Of a stretch of DNA of 64,000 nucleotides, positions 47,836 through 59,727 are shown in pieces. Every line of letters starts with the position of its first letter. The first letter of the stretch is position 1. The DNA comes from Zhengitettix transpicula (Eukaryota > Arthropoda > Insecta > Orthoptera > Tetrigidae): NCBI GenBank assembly GCA_037074705.1, contig CM073591.1:92043532-92107531 (forward strand), in the 5' to 3' direction. Both the position numbers and the translations under genes were made by a program. The notes beneath the pieces are model-generated. The model searched no databases. It was not told the DNA's origin and saw only the letters and a program-made list of their open reading frames with translations.

Positions 47836-47905
47836 AAGTGCTGTGGTGTAGTGGTCAGCGTCGCAGAGAAGTCCCGGGTTCGAATCCCGGCGAGGGCAGG
47901 GGCAT
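47836..47905 (+). ncRNA. tRNA-like SINE head or tRNA pseudogene
   Basis: It has an A box (GGTGTAGTGGTC, 47845-47856), a B box (GGTTCGAATCC, 47877-47887) and a perfect 5-bp T-arm (CCGGG/CCCGG, 47874-47890). Only about 20 bases separate the boxes, too few for a full anticodon arm plus variable loop, so it is not a working tRNA. It is most likely the head of a tRNA-derived SINE. Confidence 0.6.
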
Positions 47906-48239
47906 TATTTGCGTATGTTTCTATACTTGAAATCCCCACTTGTTAGTTACCAAACAAAAAATTGCAACATAGTACACGTCGATATTGAGTATAGCACTTG
48001 ATGCGATTCGAAATTAAAAACTTTTTTTTTAAAAAAAACTAAATGTAAATTAGGTGGGACATTTAATAAGGTGCAGAAAAAAGAATTTTTACTTACAGAC
48101 ATTTTAAAAACTTAGAATGAACAAAGAAACATGCATATTGTACTCTATCCTCCCTAATATTAAACAGAATGAACATGTAACATGACAAAGTGATTTATAT
48201 TTTACCTGAAACACTTGGTCTAAAAACGAGGTCCCGTTT

Positions 48240-48610
48240 CTTCCTCTATTTGGAGAGGTTTTGGTCACAATCCTGACGATTTTCTAAGTCGATACATTCA
48301 TATTGATGAAACATGGATCCACTGTTACTCTCCACTTTATAGGCTAGTCGGTTCCGAAGATGGTGAAAACTGTGGAATCGGCCGAGTAGGTGATGACCAC
48401 GATCTGACTCTGACTCTGAGAAAATAATCCACTTTTACTAGCAAAAAACCGACAAACGATGAGTGGAGACTACTATGCGTCGTTATTGAACCACTTGAGC
48501 TAAGAAAAGAAGAAAAATGCCCTCATTTGGCCAAGAAGAAAGTTGTCTTCCAACAAGACAATGCACATTGTTGCAGTGGAACACGATATTATGACGCATG
48601 CTTCATGTTA
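48240..48610 (+). pseudogene. mariner transposase relic
   Basis: The translation gives NPDDFLSRYIHIDETWIHCY (first catalytic Asp in DETW, about 48306), an altered middle, then EWRLLCVVIEPLELRKEEK and PHLAKKKVVFQQDNAH (second catalytic Asp in QDNAH, about 48557). These are mariner DD34D landmarks. The middle part is replaced by unrelated short repeats (GACTCTGACTCTGA) and contains stops. The N-terminal DNA-binding part and the terminal repeats are not found. Confidence 0.8.
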
Positions 48611-48734
48611 ACATGAATTATGGGGAAACGAGTTCAGCTTAGTTCATTTATTACATTGCGTACGATTCATACAAGTATCTCCGAAAAGTTTATATGCATA
48701 AATATAAAATAAGTTAATGAATAAGAAAGATAGC

Positions 48735-48806
48735 CAATACAGACAAAAAAGGGTAATGTAAATACCACACAACGTTTCTGGGATTCATGTCCCTTTCGTC
48801 AGCACC
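48735..48806 (-). repeat. relative of the 1622-1765 foldback arm, with hammerhead-like core
   Basis: AATACAGACA and AATACCACACAACGTTT match the left arm at 1622-1663. On the minus strand the region reads CTGACGA (48796-48802), a GGGA/TCCC helix and GAAAC (48774-48778). The helix is separated from the core by extra A residues, so activity is doubtful. Confidence 0.4.
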
Positions 48807-48809
48807 TAT

Positions 48810-49615
48810 CAGACGTAAATTTTTTCATTTATTAAATAAGTTTCTTAAATATTATGTTCAAATAAAATTTGTTTTAAAAAAATTTAAAACCTAATAACCA
48901 CTTCTTGGCGTCATTGTTGAATTTATATTAAGAGTTTATTTGAATTATTTCATTATAAAATCTCAAGGAAGCACGCCCGGACTGCTCAAAGGCACTTTAT
49001 TAGTATCCGCTGGGTTGAAACACTCAATGGCAAAGATTTTCGCAGGAATGAAGATTATTTCGCTCCCCTGACTTAGAACGACAGATTAATTGCCACCCAC
49101 AACAGAGACGAGTACTGTGAATTTTATTGTTTTGTCGCCCTCATGAATGAGGCCTACGCTGCAAGGGCTCGCTTCTCCAGAGCAATTTATTAAAGCAGAT
49201 CGAGTTGTGTCTAGCAGCTTTCCTCATTAGTTCGTTCATTAAAGCTGTGATAAATTACTGCAATCTGATTCCGGAACTTATTAAAGTGCTGAAGTTACAG
49301 TGTCCGCAGAGCAATCCACTTCCGTTCCCTAAATTGGATATAAAGCAAGATTAGTTTTTCTTCGCTGCTTTTAAAATATAAATTACAAAAAATATTTAAT
49401 ATTCTTTAAAATTTATGTTTTTTTTACGAAAATGTACTTGAAATATCGCTGTATATGTTTCATGGAAGACGGCTGCAGCTTAATAAATCATTTTAAGAAA
49501 ATACAGACTGCTAACATATATTTAAAAATTGAATTTACTTGTACTTTCTATAACATTCAACGATAATTGTGGTATAATGACTTTTTAAAAAGTTAAAAAG
49601 AATTTACCGAAGCAA
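48810..49615. other. non-coding DNA
   Basis: No gene or classifiable repeat seen. Confidence 0.4.
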
Positions 49616-49619
49616 GTAC

Positions 49620-50690
49620 ACCTATGTTTTGTAAAGATGTAGAGGGGAAATGTTCTATTTCAACCTGGGAAATTTCTACAAATATGGAAAAAATTACTTT
49701 AGTTTATTTTCTTTATCAAGTAAATGAGCATGAATCCAGAATTACAATAAATGGTACAATAGAGGATAACAATATTCGAACTTATAATGAAATAAGTTCT
49801 ATAATAAATAGGCTAAAAATAAATAAAGCTGCTGGAATATGCATCATTCCGCCTGTGCTAATAAAATATGTTGAATTAATTTTCAAAATATGGAACAATT
49901 AACAGTTTTCGGAACAATGGTTAGAAGAACTTTCAAACGCAATCTTCAAGAAAGGAGACATGTTGAGATATTGTAATTATAGACCAGTCACATGATACAG
50001 TGTATAAATTTATAAAAGTCTATTAAAGAAATTTCTGACTATCAAAATGGTATTTAGACCTAATATATCAGCCATTGGTATCATTTTCATTTAATGCCAA
50101 ATGTTGAAAAATCTTATGAATATAAGATAGAATTGCATAACACGAGGTTTTTCATTCAGTCAATAGAGCTAATATAATTATCATATGAATTAATAAAGTT
50201 AATTTCTGTAACAATTATTGAAAACAAGAGCAAGGGTTAAGGTAAATAACACAATCTTAGTGTAAATTTTAATATAGAGTTTGGTGTTAAACGAGGCGAT
50301 CCTCTGTCTGCAACCCTGTTGACTATAACTCTAGGTACAATTATAAATCAAATGGATATGAGAGGAAGTATCTGAAAAACTCCTTGAACCAGTGACCAGC
50401 AAAAGACTTACAAATATACCTGCATAAATTGAAATACCTAGAAACGTTCCCATCGTATAAAAAAGTGGAGAGTGAAATTTATTTGTCTCTAAGGGTGACT
50501 TCCAATTATAACAAGCTCGACGAAGCCCCAACTCTTGGTAGAGGAGAGACGGAGATAAAATACTTAAATTACACCTCTATTTCTTATTGAAGATTTGGAT
50601 TCTCCATAAATTATCCAGAAATTACGAATTACAGGACTATTATGCGTTACGGTTGTAATATGTGCTGAAAGTGTGCTTTAAGGATTGTTT
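49620..50690 (+). pseudogene. LINE reverse-transcriptase relic
   Basis: In order, with shifts: YNEISSIINRLKINKAAGI and PPVLIKYVELIFKIW in the 49624-49902 frame; then SEQWLEELSNAIFKKGD and RYCNYRPVT; then KTRARVKVNNTI and EFGVKRGDPLSATLLTITLG (about 50230-50330); then YRTIMRYGCNM near 50630. This runs from the RT finger to the post-catalytic region. The RQGDPLSATLF-type motif suggests an RTE/CR1-like lineage. The catalytic FADD block is lost. Confidence 0.75.
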
Positions 50691-51879
50691 AGCATAATTA
50701 TTTTTAACTTTCATGAAACATAAATTTATTTTTTAACCGACAATGAAAACCGAGCTAAATTAATCATAGTCTTTAACTTTGGTTAAGATGAAAATTTAAC
50801 TATTGATTTTAATGAGTCTTGGAAATTATGCTAACTCGTTGAGCACTTTTAATTACTTAGAAATGATAATCTGCTCTGGAACGATGGAAATTTAATTGAG
50901 TTATGTCAGATTTTTTTTAGTATAAAACTTTCTTAAACTTAATAAGTTAACAGAATTTTTTTTTGTTCATAAAATATTAAAATGCAGAATGTAGTACATT
51001 ATTTCGACTTCAATTCTGCTATTCAACGAATTTTTGAATAGGATTTTTACGTTGTGTTTTGTTAGTTGATAAAAATATTTATTTTAATGAGATGCAATAA
51101 CTGCCACTAGATGACATTGATAAATGTTAACATAGTGTTAGTTACTGCTACTAGAGTGTGTTAAGGTTTTCAACAATATGGCTGTACGTTAATCAGAATA
51201 AACGAATGTATTTTTTGCTTCTACAAGTGTGATGTTCTTCACAAATCAAAGCCATCCAGTTCCACTAATTAGAACCGAATAACAGTGTTTAACCTGTATG
51301 TGAGCTTTTAACTCTTATGAACCTGTTTTAATAAACGTATTTGTATAAGGGTTGTATGTATTCTAATATTCTGAAGAAAAGGTATTCGCATTGATCTTAA
51401 GCCCGTACCTGTAGCGTACATGCGGCGCTGTATTGAAACACGTTAAAAAATATGATACTATTGTTTAGATAAAAACCATCCTGAAAAACGGCAAATGTAG
51501 TGTCAGTGTTAATTTCAGGATTGTATTTTAGTTTGAAAAATTTGTCAAATTTCCCTTTATCGAAACTGATGAAGTATAAGTAAGTATATTGTAATTAAAA
51601 CTCGATGGATCTTAATAATTTACATCCTGGAAATTAAAAACGAAAATTCACAAAGTTAGTTGTACTAAACTAAAGGAAAGCAATGTAAGGACTAAGAAAT
51701 AAAATCACCAATTGCTGATTAATATTTTGAAACTGCAGGTAAATGTACAATTTTATTCAACATTCTTGCAAATCGTAAAGCAGAAAACAGAAAATTCGAC
51801 TTAAAAAAACACCAACCTGTATGAATAGGATAGAAAATTCTCGTAAATGCACTATAGTGACACATTGACGATCACCACT

Positions 51880-52530
51880 TTACTGTCCAATGGATATTTA
51901 TTATTTACGAACGGTGAATTTCACGATCATAATACTAGAAACCGTATAATGGTCAGGACTGACAAACATCGGCTTTCACTTTGTGAAAGGAATAAAACTA
52001 TTTAATTGCTTTCCTCCACGGATTAGGAATATCAGTAGCTACAACCTATTTGTAAAATTCTGCTTAATATGGCGCATATTCTTCGGTCAATGAATTCATA
52101 AATCTGTCAGTTCGGTATTAGTCCCCTTCATGGGTTATATGCTTGAAATTGATATAGTTTTTGTCTTATGTATGTCAATGTGATACTCCTCAGTTCTTTT
52201 TTCCAAGTTAATAATTGTCACCGTACGAGACGTCCAGTCTGAAAATTTCACTGTTGAGACCTTCTGGAGTAATTGAAAGTGTACTGTTATTTTTTAAGTA
52301 CATTTTACAGTAAAAATAATTTGATCTAATCTTCCTTTTCACTTCATCTTCCTATTTTTTTATTTTATATAATTTCTCAATCATGTATTTATTGTTTTTC
52401 CTATATGTGTACTATATATATGGCATTCATTACGTTTATTTTCCCATTAATGAATTTTATGTTTATGTATTTAATGATAATTTTGACTTGTCCAATTTCC
52501 TCAATAAAGGACTAACGGAATCAAAAAAGA
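51880..52530 (+). pseudogene. Jockey-like LINE C-terminal relic with 3' UTR
   Basis: DHNTRNRIMVRTDKHRLSLC and ISSYNLFVKFC match the C-terminal part of the Jockey-like element at 31893-32627 (YDTRNRS...SDKHSLSLYE and NNYNLFVKEC). The 3' UTR follows and ends near CAATAAAGGACTAACGG (about 52500-52520), with GTCC/GGAC bases able to pair. Confidence 0.65.
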
Positions 52531-53149
52531 AATCTAAATCCAATTAAACTTTTTCGTGTTAATTGGCCAAAAAATTACTAGCTACTACTTCCAAAAATGA
52601 GTATTGTACCATATTTAGTTGTTACTAACTTTACAAAAAAATGAGAGTCCTGATTGAAACGAAATACCCTAAAATCTATTTTATTAAGCATCATAAATAC
52701 TTATGGAAACTATTTTTGTGTTCTTTTGAGAATGCAAGATGATGTTTGCAGGCATAGACTGCAAGATTTTAAAAATATTTCTGTCTCTTTTTACATTGTC
52801 ATAGCGGTTACTTTTCTCATAAACGTTCATGGAAGGATGTTAATTTTCTCAATTGTATACCGTAGCCATTAACATGTCACATAGAAAATAACATTATTTT
52901 CATTACACGTCTCGTGGCCAAATTCCTTGATGTCTGCCTGATCAGAACACATAATTCATAATAATATCGAAGATATATATTATATTAAACGTTGAAGGAA
53001 CTGTGTCAACTTTCATAATTTGTAACCAACTGAGACATGCTGAGTTCTTCAATTAATTTATTATTGAAAGAAATTTGACTATCCTGGCCGTTTTAAAAGT
53101 AACATTATTTTATTTATTTGTTTTCCTATTTTTTAATTTAATTTCGGCT

Positions 53150-53575
53150 TAATCAGACCCTACACAAAACATAAAATACGAAAGTCGTTGCCTATAGAAG
53201 TTTAGTGTGACCTATTCTAGAGTATGGAGCAGTTTGTTGGGATCCGTACAGGAATGGGCACATACAGGCACTGGATAAAATTCAGAAAAATACATTGTAA
53301 ATGAGATAGAGTCTTCGGCAAATAGAAGAAAACTTAGGTCATTATTCATGTCCTGGAGAAATGTAAACAGTTGGCTTTTACCTCCTACTTACTTATGTAA
53401 AAGCGATAATTTGTACAAGATTAGACAGTGGAAACAGCGAACTGATATAAGTAAATTTGCATTCCTAAATAGTACCATGGGAATAGTCTGGCAGCAAGTG
53501 TGCTAGCGGCGTGCTTACAGTCAATAAAACTATTCAAAAGAAGATTAACGAATTATGATAGATATTTGTTGTAAA
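53150..53575 (+). pseudogene. LINE-G C-terminal relic (5' part of an interrupted copy)
   Basis: The plus strand encodes RPILEYGAVCWDPYRNGHIQ and ALDKIQKN, then QRTDISKFAFLNSTM and KLFKRRLTNYD-like ends across shifts. The QRxDIxKFxFxN block recurs on the minus strand at 61268-61760. Its 3' UTR appears to resume at 54715 after an inserted LINE. Confidence 0.65.
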
Positions 53576-53633
53576 CATAATAATAACATTTCTTTTAAAG
53601 AATAGAGTGAACTAGAAAATAAAATAATATTTT

Positions 53634-54713
53634 AATAAGGGTATTTTTATATTAAAACAAATGAAACAGAACCGAAAATAATTTAACCTGGAAACACATG
53701 TAGCGTTTGTGGACTATGAAAAAGCATTCGATCGTGTTAATAGAGATATGTTGTGGTCAATTATGGAAAGAAGGGGGTTTCCTAAACATTTAGTAGAAGT
53801 TACAAAGAGCTTATATAGGAACACCAGGATTGTGATAGATACTGGAAAACGGATGACCCAAGAAATTACCACTAATCAAAGTGTAAGGCAGGGTTGCAGT
53901 GTGTCACCAACTCTGTTTAACTTATACATAGATGATCTGATAAGGAAATGGAAGGAAGATAATGTAGCACCAGGCATAAAACTGGGACACTCTGAATATC
54001 TAAACACATTGCTATTCGCCGATGACCAGGTTATTATCCAATATAATGAAGATAAACTACAAATGGCGGTTTATAAGTTACACCAACGGAGTAAAATAAA
54101 TAACCTGAAAATTTCAATAAGTAAAATAAAAACCATTGCGTTCTTAGGAAACAATTCAATAAGAAGGGAAAATACTCGAACAGGTATCCCATTTCCAATA
54201 TTTAGGATGTGAAATAACATTTTAAGAGGATAAAGATATCACAAATAAAATATAAAATTTTCAGAGGATATGTGGGACAATAAGAAGAACGTGAAAAGGT
54301 AAAACCAGAAAAGAAACACAAATTAAATTTTATAAGGTGATGGCAGTTCCTACAATGTTGTATGGGTCAGAATGCTGGGTAACAAAACATAAAGAGCTCA
54401 AACAAATAGAGGCAGCTGAAATGAATTTTTTTAGAGCAGTGAAGGGGTGTACAAGGACGGATAAAATAAGGAGTACTTCCATAAGGGAGGAACTAAGTGT
54501 TCAGGCGATCACAGATAAGTTAACAAGGTATAAAGAAAGGTGGAGAGAGCATGTATTGCGAATTCCTAGAGACAGATTTCCAAAACAAGTGCTGGAATAT
54601 AAAACATTTGGCAAAATGAGTGTTGGAAGATCAAGATTGAGAAGGTGAGGTGAAGCCGGAACAGGCTAAAAACCTAATCCTGGAAAGCGGAAGAAGAAGA
54701 AGAAGATACATAA
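53634..54713 (+). mobile_element. LINE-H, 5'-truncated, RT and C-terminal part
   Basis: The reading starts near GIFILKQMKQ, meets a stop at 53679-53681, then continues with NLETHVAFVDYEKAFDRV (motif A), RQGCSVSPTLFNLYIDD (motif B), LNTLLFADDQVII (catalytic FADD near 54015-54030) and LKISISKIKTIAF. After a degraded stretch, 54337-54648 gives AVPTMLYGSECWV, QIEAAEMNFFRAVKGC and RWREHVLRIPRDRFPKQ. It ends in (GAA)n at about 54694-54711. The motifs and the simple-repeat tail resemble RTE-like LINEs, but the lineage is uncertain. Confidence 0.8.
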
Positions 54714-54714
54714 T

Positions 54715-54882
54715 TTTTCTTAGTATTAAGTAAATAGGTTTATTGGTATAATGAAACTATTTTTCCATATTTATTTTATTTTCTTGTTGGTATATAGTTT
54801 GTGTACGTTCATTGTATTGATTTTAAACATTGTCATCGTCCTTTGCCCAATAAAATTACATGAATCGATCTATCTATAAAAT
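54715..54882 (+). mobile_element. LINE-G 3' UTR (3' part of the interrupted copy)
   Basis: It ends in AATAAAATTACATG and ATCTATCTAT, the plus-strand form of the ends at 7201 and 61268. It follows the (GAA)n tail of LINE-H, so LINE-H probably landed inside this UTR. Confidence 0.5.
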
Positions 54883-54889
54883 ATATACG

Positions 54890-55570
54890 CCTATAATTAT
54901 TGAAATGTAATTAACTTGAAAGTAGTTAACTTGAAACCGACTAGAGTGCGTTATGTGTAATTAGTAAGTAAACAATGACATCCAAGAAGAGCCTATTCTT
55001 GAATCGTTTCAATTATTCGTTGAGGCTGCAGAAGCGGGTGCCGCCTGGAGTGATGTCTGGCCAGAAGATTGCTTTCTAGCGGACGTCAACGTGGATTCAT
55101 TGCTCAATAAAACAAGATTACTGCAGTTAGCGCGGTGCTATTCCTCAAATTAGTTAGAGGGATTTTAATTATTAAACTTGCCCCGTTCCGACGAGAGCTA
55201 CGAAAGACCAATTAAATACTTTACTGCGGAGATTAAGAACATGTGAAGCAATGGATTTAATATAATAACACCGTGCAGATTTCCTGTTGATCCCGTACAC
55301 TTAAAACCCTACAATTACAGACTTAGCGTATTGTCATTGAAGAACATATAAAGCTTAAATAACGTAAAGAAATTTATTCTTTACATTAAAAGAAACCATT
55401 ATATTCAAAGCCTCCATTTACCCCGAAAATTCAGTTTTCAAATATAGTATCTATGTTTCTATCTCAATAACTCAAATAGTTTCCTCACTTCGATGATCTC
55501 TCGAATCATCAAGTTAAACATTTAGTAGACTTGACGAAATTACCTTGGAAATCTCTATCAAATCAGTCTT
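54890..55570. other. non-coding DNA
   Basis: No gene or classifiable repeat seen. Confidence 0.4.
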
Positions 55571-55571
55571 C

Positions 55572-55623
<52 letters not shown>

Positions 55624-55626
<3 letters not shown>

Positions 55627-57014
55627 AATAACCACATAATACGTCGAAATAAAAAAAATAATATTTATGAACAACAAATAAATTTATTAACTCAAGAAGA
55701 ATTTACAATTGAATTTATTATTTTACTATTATAATAAGAAACTCTTGCTCCCATGGGTCTCTGCTGGGTTTGACAACGGACAGAATCGAACTATTAAAAA
55801 GACCCAACATTTAAATTTAAATTAAAGAAAAGTATTTACTAAATTTATTAATGAACTTAACCTATAGATTGCTAACTTTATTATCAAAAGAAGAGAACGA
55901 CATCTGACTGTTATCCTTTAATAAAGTTTACATCTGTTAATATTATGCATTCCAACTTACGGTTTCTCAGGTTTACTTCGACTCGTTCTTAAGACACTCA
56001 CTTTATAGCCTTGACATTCACTCACTGACTCTAACACAATATCACTGGTTCGCCGTGACACTTCTTGACGTCGTTTGCTGCATCCAGGTCGCCTACCATC
56101 GAAGACAGGTCAAATTCTCCTACTCATACAGATAGAGCTTCTGTATTTTAAAAATGTTTATAGCTGTTATGGTTTTGCTGACTGTCGCTGACTGACTAAC
56201 TGTCGAGGTTCACCGAACCCCTCTCCTATGCTGACTCTCGCTGACCGTCTCTCGATCCTCTCCCACGCTAACTCCAACTGTCTCTTCGATGCGTGCTCCA
56301 CCTCTCTCCCACGCTAACTGTCACACAATAGGTTATTTCCCCTATATATACCTCTAGCCTCCTTGTTCTTCTCTTGATGCAAAGTTTCGTCGCAACGGCG
56401 CGGTGACAGAATCCCATTACTGAAATTTACGTCCCGGCCGCTGGAGTCCTTCCGCCGGCTAGTCTCTTTTTTCCGAAACCCGACAATCGCGACAGGTCCA
56501 ATTTGTATTTGGACCTCTCCGCTCACAAGTGCGCGATACTAATTTCTCCAGATCCTAAGTCAACAAGTGCCTGGACCCTTACACCCACTGACTCTCCTTG
56601 CAGCTGCAGTGATTTCGCCCCCGCAATTACTCAGGACTCGCACAAGATCTTTTCTTGCAAGTCCCAAGCAAATACGCCACTTGTCAGGTCATTCATCAGA
56701 GACAATAGCCTGCTCTAACATAGCCACTTTGTGACCATCTGCTCGCCCACGTTCTGCGTTACGAATTCTTCACGCCGTTCACCAAATCAATAAGTAACTG
56801 GACCCGCAATCACTCTTTAGACCTAATTGCCGCACCGTCACACTGTCTCTACAAATTACGGCTTCCTCTCTGCCGCTCACCAGCACTCATCCTAGATAAA
56901 TGTCTTACCGCTCCGTCTTGTCACCTCGTGACAGGACCCGCGGTTACTTTTCCCTCGCATTCTCTTTACGACATGTCCGCTGTTTTTAATCCAATGCATT
57001 ATATTATATGCATT

Positions 57015-57017
<3 letters not shown>
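55624..57017 (+). mobile_element. solo LTR-like unit (family epsilon, 1394 bp) inside a (TA)n tract
   Basis: It starts TGTAATAACCACATAATACG and ends ATGCATTACA, so the ends are a 6-bp inverted pair (TGTAAT/ATTACA). About 50 bases of (TA)n lie on the left (55573-55623) and about 40 on the right (57018-57059). The central part is pyrimidine-rich, with repeated CTGACTGTCGCTGACT-like and CTCTCCCACGCTAACT blocks and a CCCTATATATACCTC element near 56340 that could be a TATA box. No PBS-like motif and no coding sequence. The strand is arbitrary because the ends are symmetric. Confidence 0.65.
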
Positions 57018-57062
<45 letters not shown>

Positions 57063-57602
57063 AACAGATTATACTGTCCCTTTTTTTATGTGCCGTAATG
57101 TTACATTTATATAATGTAACGGTTAAAATTGTTACGTCACATTATCATGTTCTCGAATTTTAAAAGGAACGATGGATTTAATGTGATTAAATTCATGGTT
57201 AGAGGCTTTTTATGACAAGTCTTAAAATTTTTAATGAATTTAATTACATAAACTGGATATTTACAATTATGAAAAGAATATTAACTAGGTGTTCCGATAG
57301 ACATGAATACCTCTTAAACTCAGGGCGTTACTGTGTGAAGAAAATTTGGCGTATCTACTGTGACATTCTATGTGGAAGAAATAATCTCTTGGTAATAATT
57401 CGTATACATTTCCATCACTGATTATAAAACAATCCTTGGCTTGATGCCCATGGGTACTTTGAGTATGTTAACTCGAATACTTATGATAACTGTATTGTCC
57501 TTTTCCGTGAATCAGTAATTTGAGTTTTTGGCCCCATTACATCTTGGTTAATTTGCACATAGTTTGGATCAAAATCCTTTACATTTCGTTGATAAACCAT
57601 TT

Positions 57603-57911
57603 TCATAGAAAGTGAAATTTTATCTTCTCCATTAATACAATAATTTGACTTTCAACTGTTTCTTCACACCGCCATTCTTCATAAATATCATCAATGTCAA
57701 TATATTTTGAGACTTGTTTAATAATTAATACTGGATAATTTGGCATAGTTATGTCCTCTTCTTCTACAAAACCTCCTGTTATTCCATCTTGATTTTCTTG
57801 CAGTATTTGCGTACTTTCTGATGACTCTTGTATTTCATTTTCTGTGCCTTCAAGCGTTTTTTCATTAATAAACCTAGTATATTCCCAGACATCTTTAAAA
57901 CAATTCTCCAT
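57603..57911 (-). CDS. unrecognised acidic open frame (102 codons)
   Basis: The frame is rich in Glu, Asp and Ile, with EEEDIT and YIDIDDIYEEW stretches. It can be extended upstream on the minus strand through RNNEDNRASKDK before a stop. Acidic C-terminal tails of this kind occur in some pogo/Tigger-type transposases, but no diagnostic motif is present. There is no evidence of transcription. It is probably the remains of a transposon or a chance frame. Confidence 0.2.
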   Translation of the reverse strand: MENCFKDVWEYTRFINEKTLEGTENEIQESSESTQILQENQDGITGGFVEEEDITMPNYPVLIIKQVSKYIDIDDIYEEWRCEETVESQIIVLMEKIKFHFL

Positions 57912-57919
57912 TTTATCCT

Positions 57920-58530
57920 TTGATGCACGGTTGTCCTCATTATTTCTGTCACGTATTCCATACCTCAGGAAATTTAACCAAGAAAAAGTTTGTTGTTCTT
58001 ATCGGTTTTGTTGTTATGGTGGTTCCGGTTTCAAATATTTTTTCCGAAGCACATCCACATGCACGGAATTTATTTATTCATAATTATGCTCTTCATTAAC
58101 ACTTTACATTCTTCTTCGTAACAGTTACATGTTCGCGGTAACCACTGTTGACAGCTACGCATCTTAATATTAACACTTTGAATACGCCGTAATTAGGAGA
58201 TTAAGATTTCATACATTACTTTTTTGATAACTTGAATTATATTTGTTTGACTTTAGCAATGACTTCCAACTTTTCTTTCAGAAAACCAAATTTTAGCATT
58301 TGGTATTCGCGGAGAGCCAATCTGCAAGTAACTTTAAAATACTCTCACCTTAATCCGCGATCGTCAAAAATATACGTTTACAAATTTTTAAAATTGTTAA
58401 ATTTACAGAGTTGTCACCTATTCTAAACATGAAAATTTTACGTGTTAAATGTTAACATAAATAGGGGTTTCACTTTTGTATGCCACAGAATTCTTTCTCA
58501 CATCTTCTTTATACCTTTTTGTGTGTGTGT
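57920..58530. other. AT-rich non-coding DNA
   Basis: No gene or classifiable repeat seen; a short (GT)n lies at about 58521-58533. Confidence 0.4.
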
Positions 58531-58536
58531 GTGAGG

Positions 58537-59033
58537 TGTAGACAGGCTATGTATAGGGTAATCCACACAGTGGCAACTTCCCTCTTATAGCATATGAAAG
58601 GGATTTGAAAGGAGGGGGAGGTGCGGAAGGTTAAAGGAGGGTAGCCAAAGGTTAACTAGGGGCCCTGGGCTATAGTTTAAGGATCCTTCCCGGTATTTGC
58701 CTAAAAGTGATGTAGTTAAAACCCTAGAAAAACCTGCATCAGGTAGTTCGGGCATTTGGTACTTGTCCCACGCCTTTCCGATGGCGGGAGAGGGGTAAGA
58801 TGTGGGGTCGCAGCTTTCCACTCGCCGTGCCTTGACCAATTAAGGAGGCAGCTGCCCGACTATTCCAATAGGAATAGAGAACAACTCTTACCTTATACCC
58901 AAGGTCTACGACCCCGGAACATACACCTCTCAAAAAAGGCCGAGGTGCCTCGGCATATGGGAACTTTAGTTCAAAAAAGCAGAGAGATGTGAAGGCATCC
59001 CCAAAGGTAGCCTCCGCCAGAGCTCTCTGGGAA
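58537..59033 (-). mobile_element. family A retroposon, complete unit (497 bp)
   Basis: The minus strand runs from TTCCCAGAGAGCTCTGGCGG to the type I end (CATAGCCTGTCTACACC) followed by (CA)n rather than pure A. Directly upstream on the minus strand is the A-run of another unit, so the arrangement is head to tail. Confidence 0.8.
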
Positions 59034-59727
59034 TTTTTTTTTTTAGGGCAACAGGCAACATGAGCGTGATCCACTTTGGGCAACTCCCCTTTAATAGCAT
59101 AGGAAGGGATTTGAGAGGGGGGATGCGGAAGGGTAGAGGAAGGTAGCCAAGGGTTACTAGGGCCCCCGTTTTTTTTTCTTTTTTTTGGGTGTAGATAGGC
59201 TATGTATAGGGTAATCTACATAGTGGCAACTCCCCTCTTATAGCATATGAAAGGGATTTGAAAGGGGGGATGCGGAAGGGTAGAGGAAGGTAGCCAAGGG
59301 TAACTAGGGCCCCCGGGCTATGGTTTAAGGATCCTACCCGGCATTCGCCTAAAAGAAATGCAGGACCAACCCTAAAAAACCTGCATCAGGTAGGTCGGGC
59401 ATTGGTTCTTGTCCCACGCCCTTTCGATTGCGGGAGAGGAGTTTGCTGTGGGGACGCAACATTCCCTTCTCCGTGCCTCGACCAATTTAGGAGGCAGCTG
59501 GCCGACTATTCCAAAGGGAATAGAGAACAAGTCTTACCGTATGCCCAAGGTCTGTAACCCCGGAACATACACCTCTCAAAACAGACCGAAGTGCCTCGGC
59601 TTGTGGGAACCTTAGTTCAAAAACGGAGAGGAAAAGGCATACTTTAAGGTAGCCCCTTCGTATCTCTCCTAAAAGGTTCTGCCTGCGAGAGAAAATCCCT
59701 CGCAGGTTATCCAGCGGACTCCCGGGC
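59034..59727 (-). mobile_element. family A retroposon, two further units in tandem
   Basis: Minus-strand order: a unit from 59727 with a different 5' end (GCCCGGGAGTCCGC and a hairpin CCTGCGAG/CTCGCAGG at 59682-59706), ending in the type I tail near 59175; then a short type II 3' fragment (59168 to 59045) ending in an A-run. This unit shows that 5' sequences vary between copies while the 3' 350 bp are shared. Confidence 0.7.
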
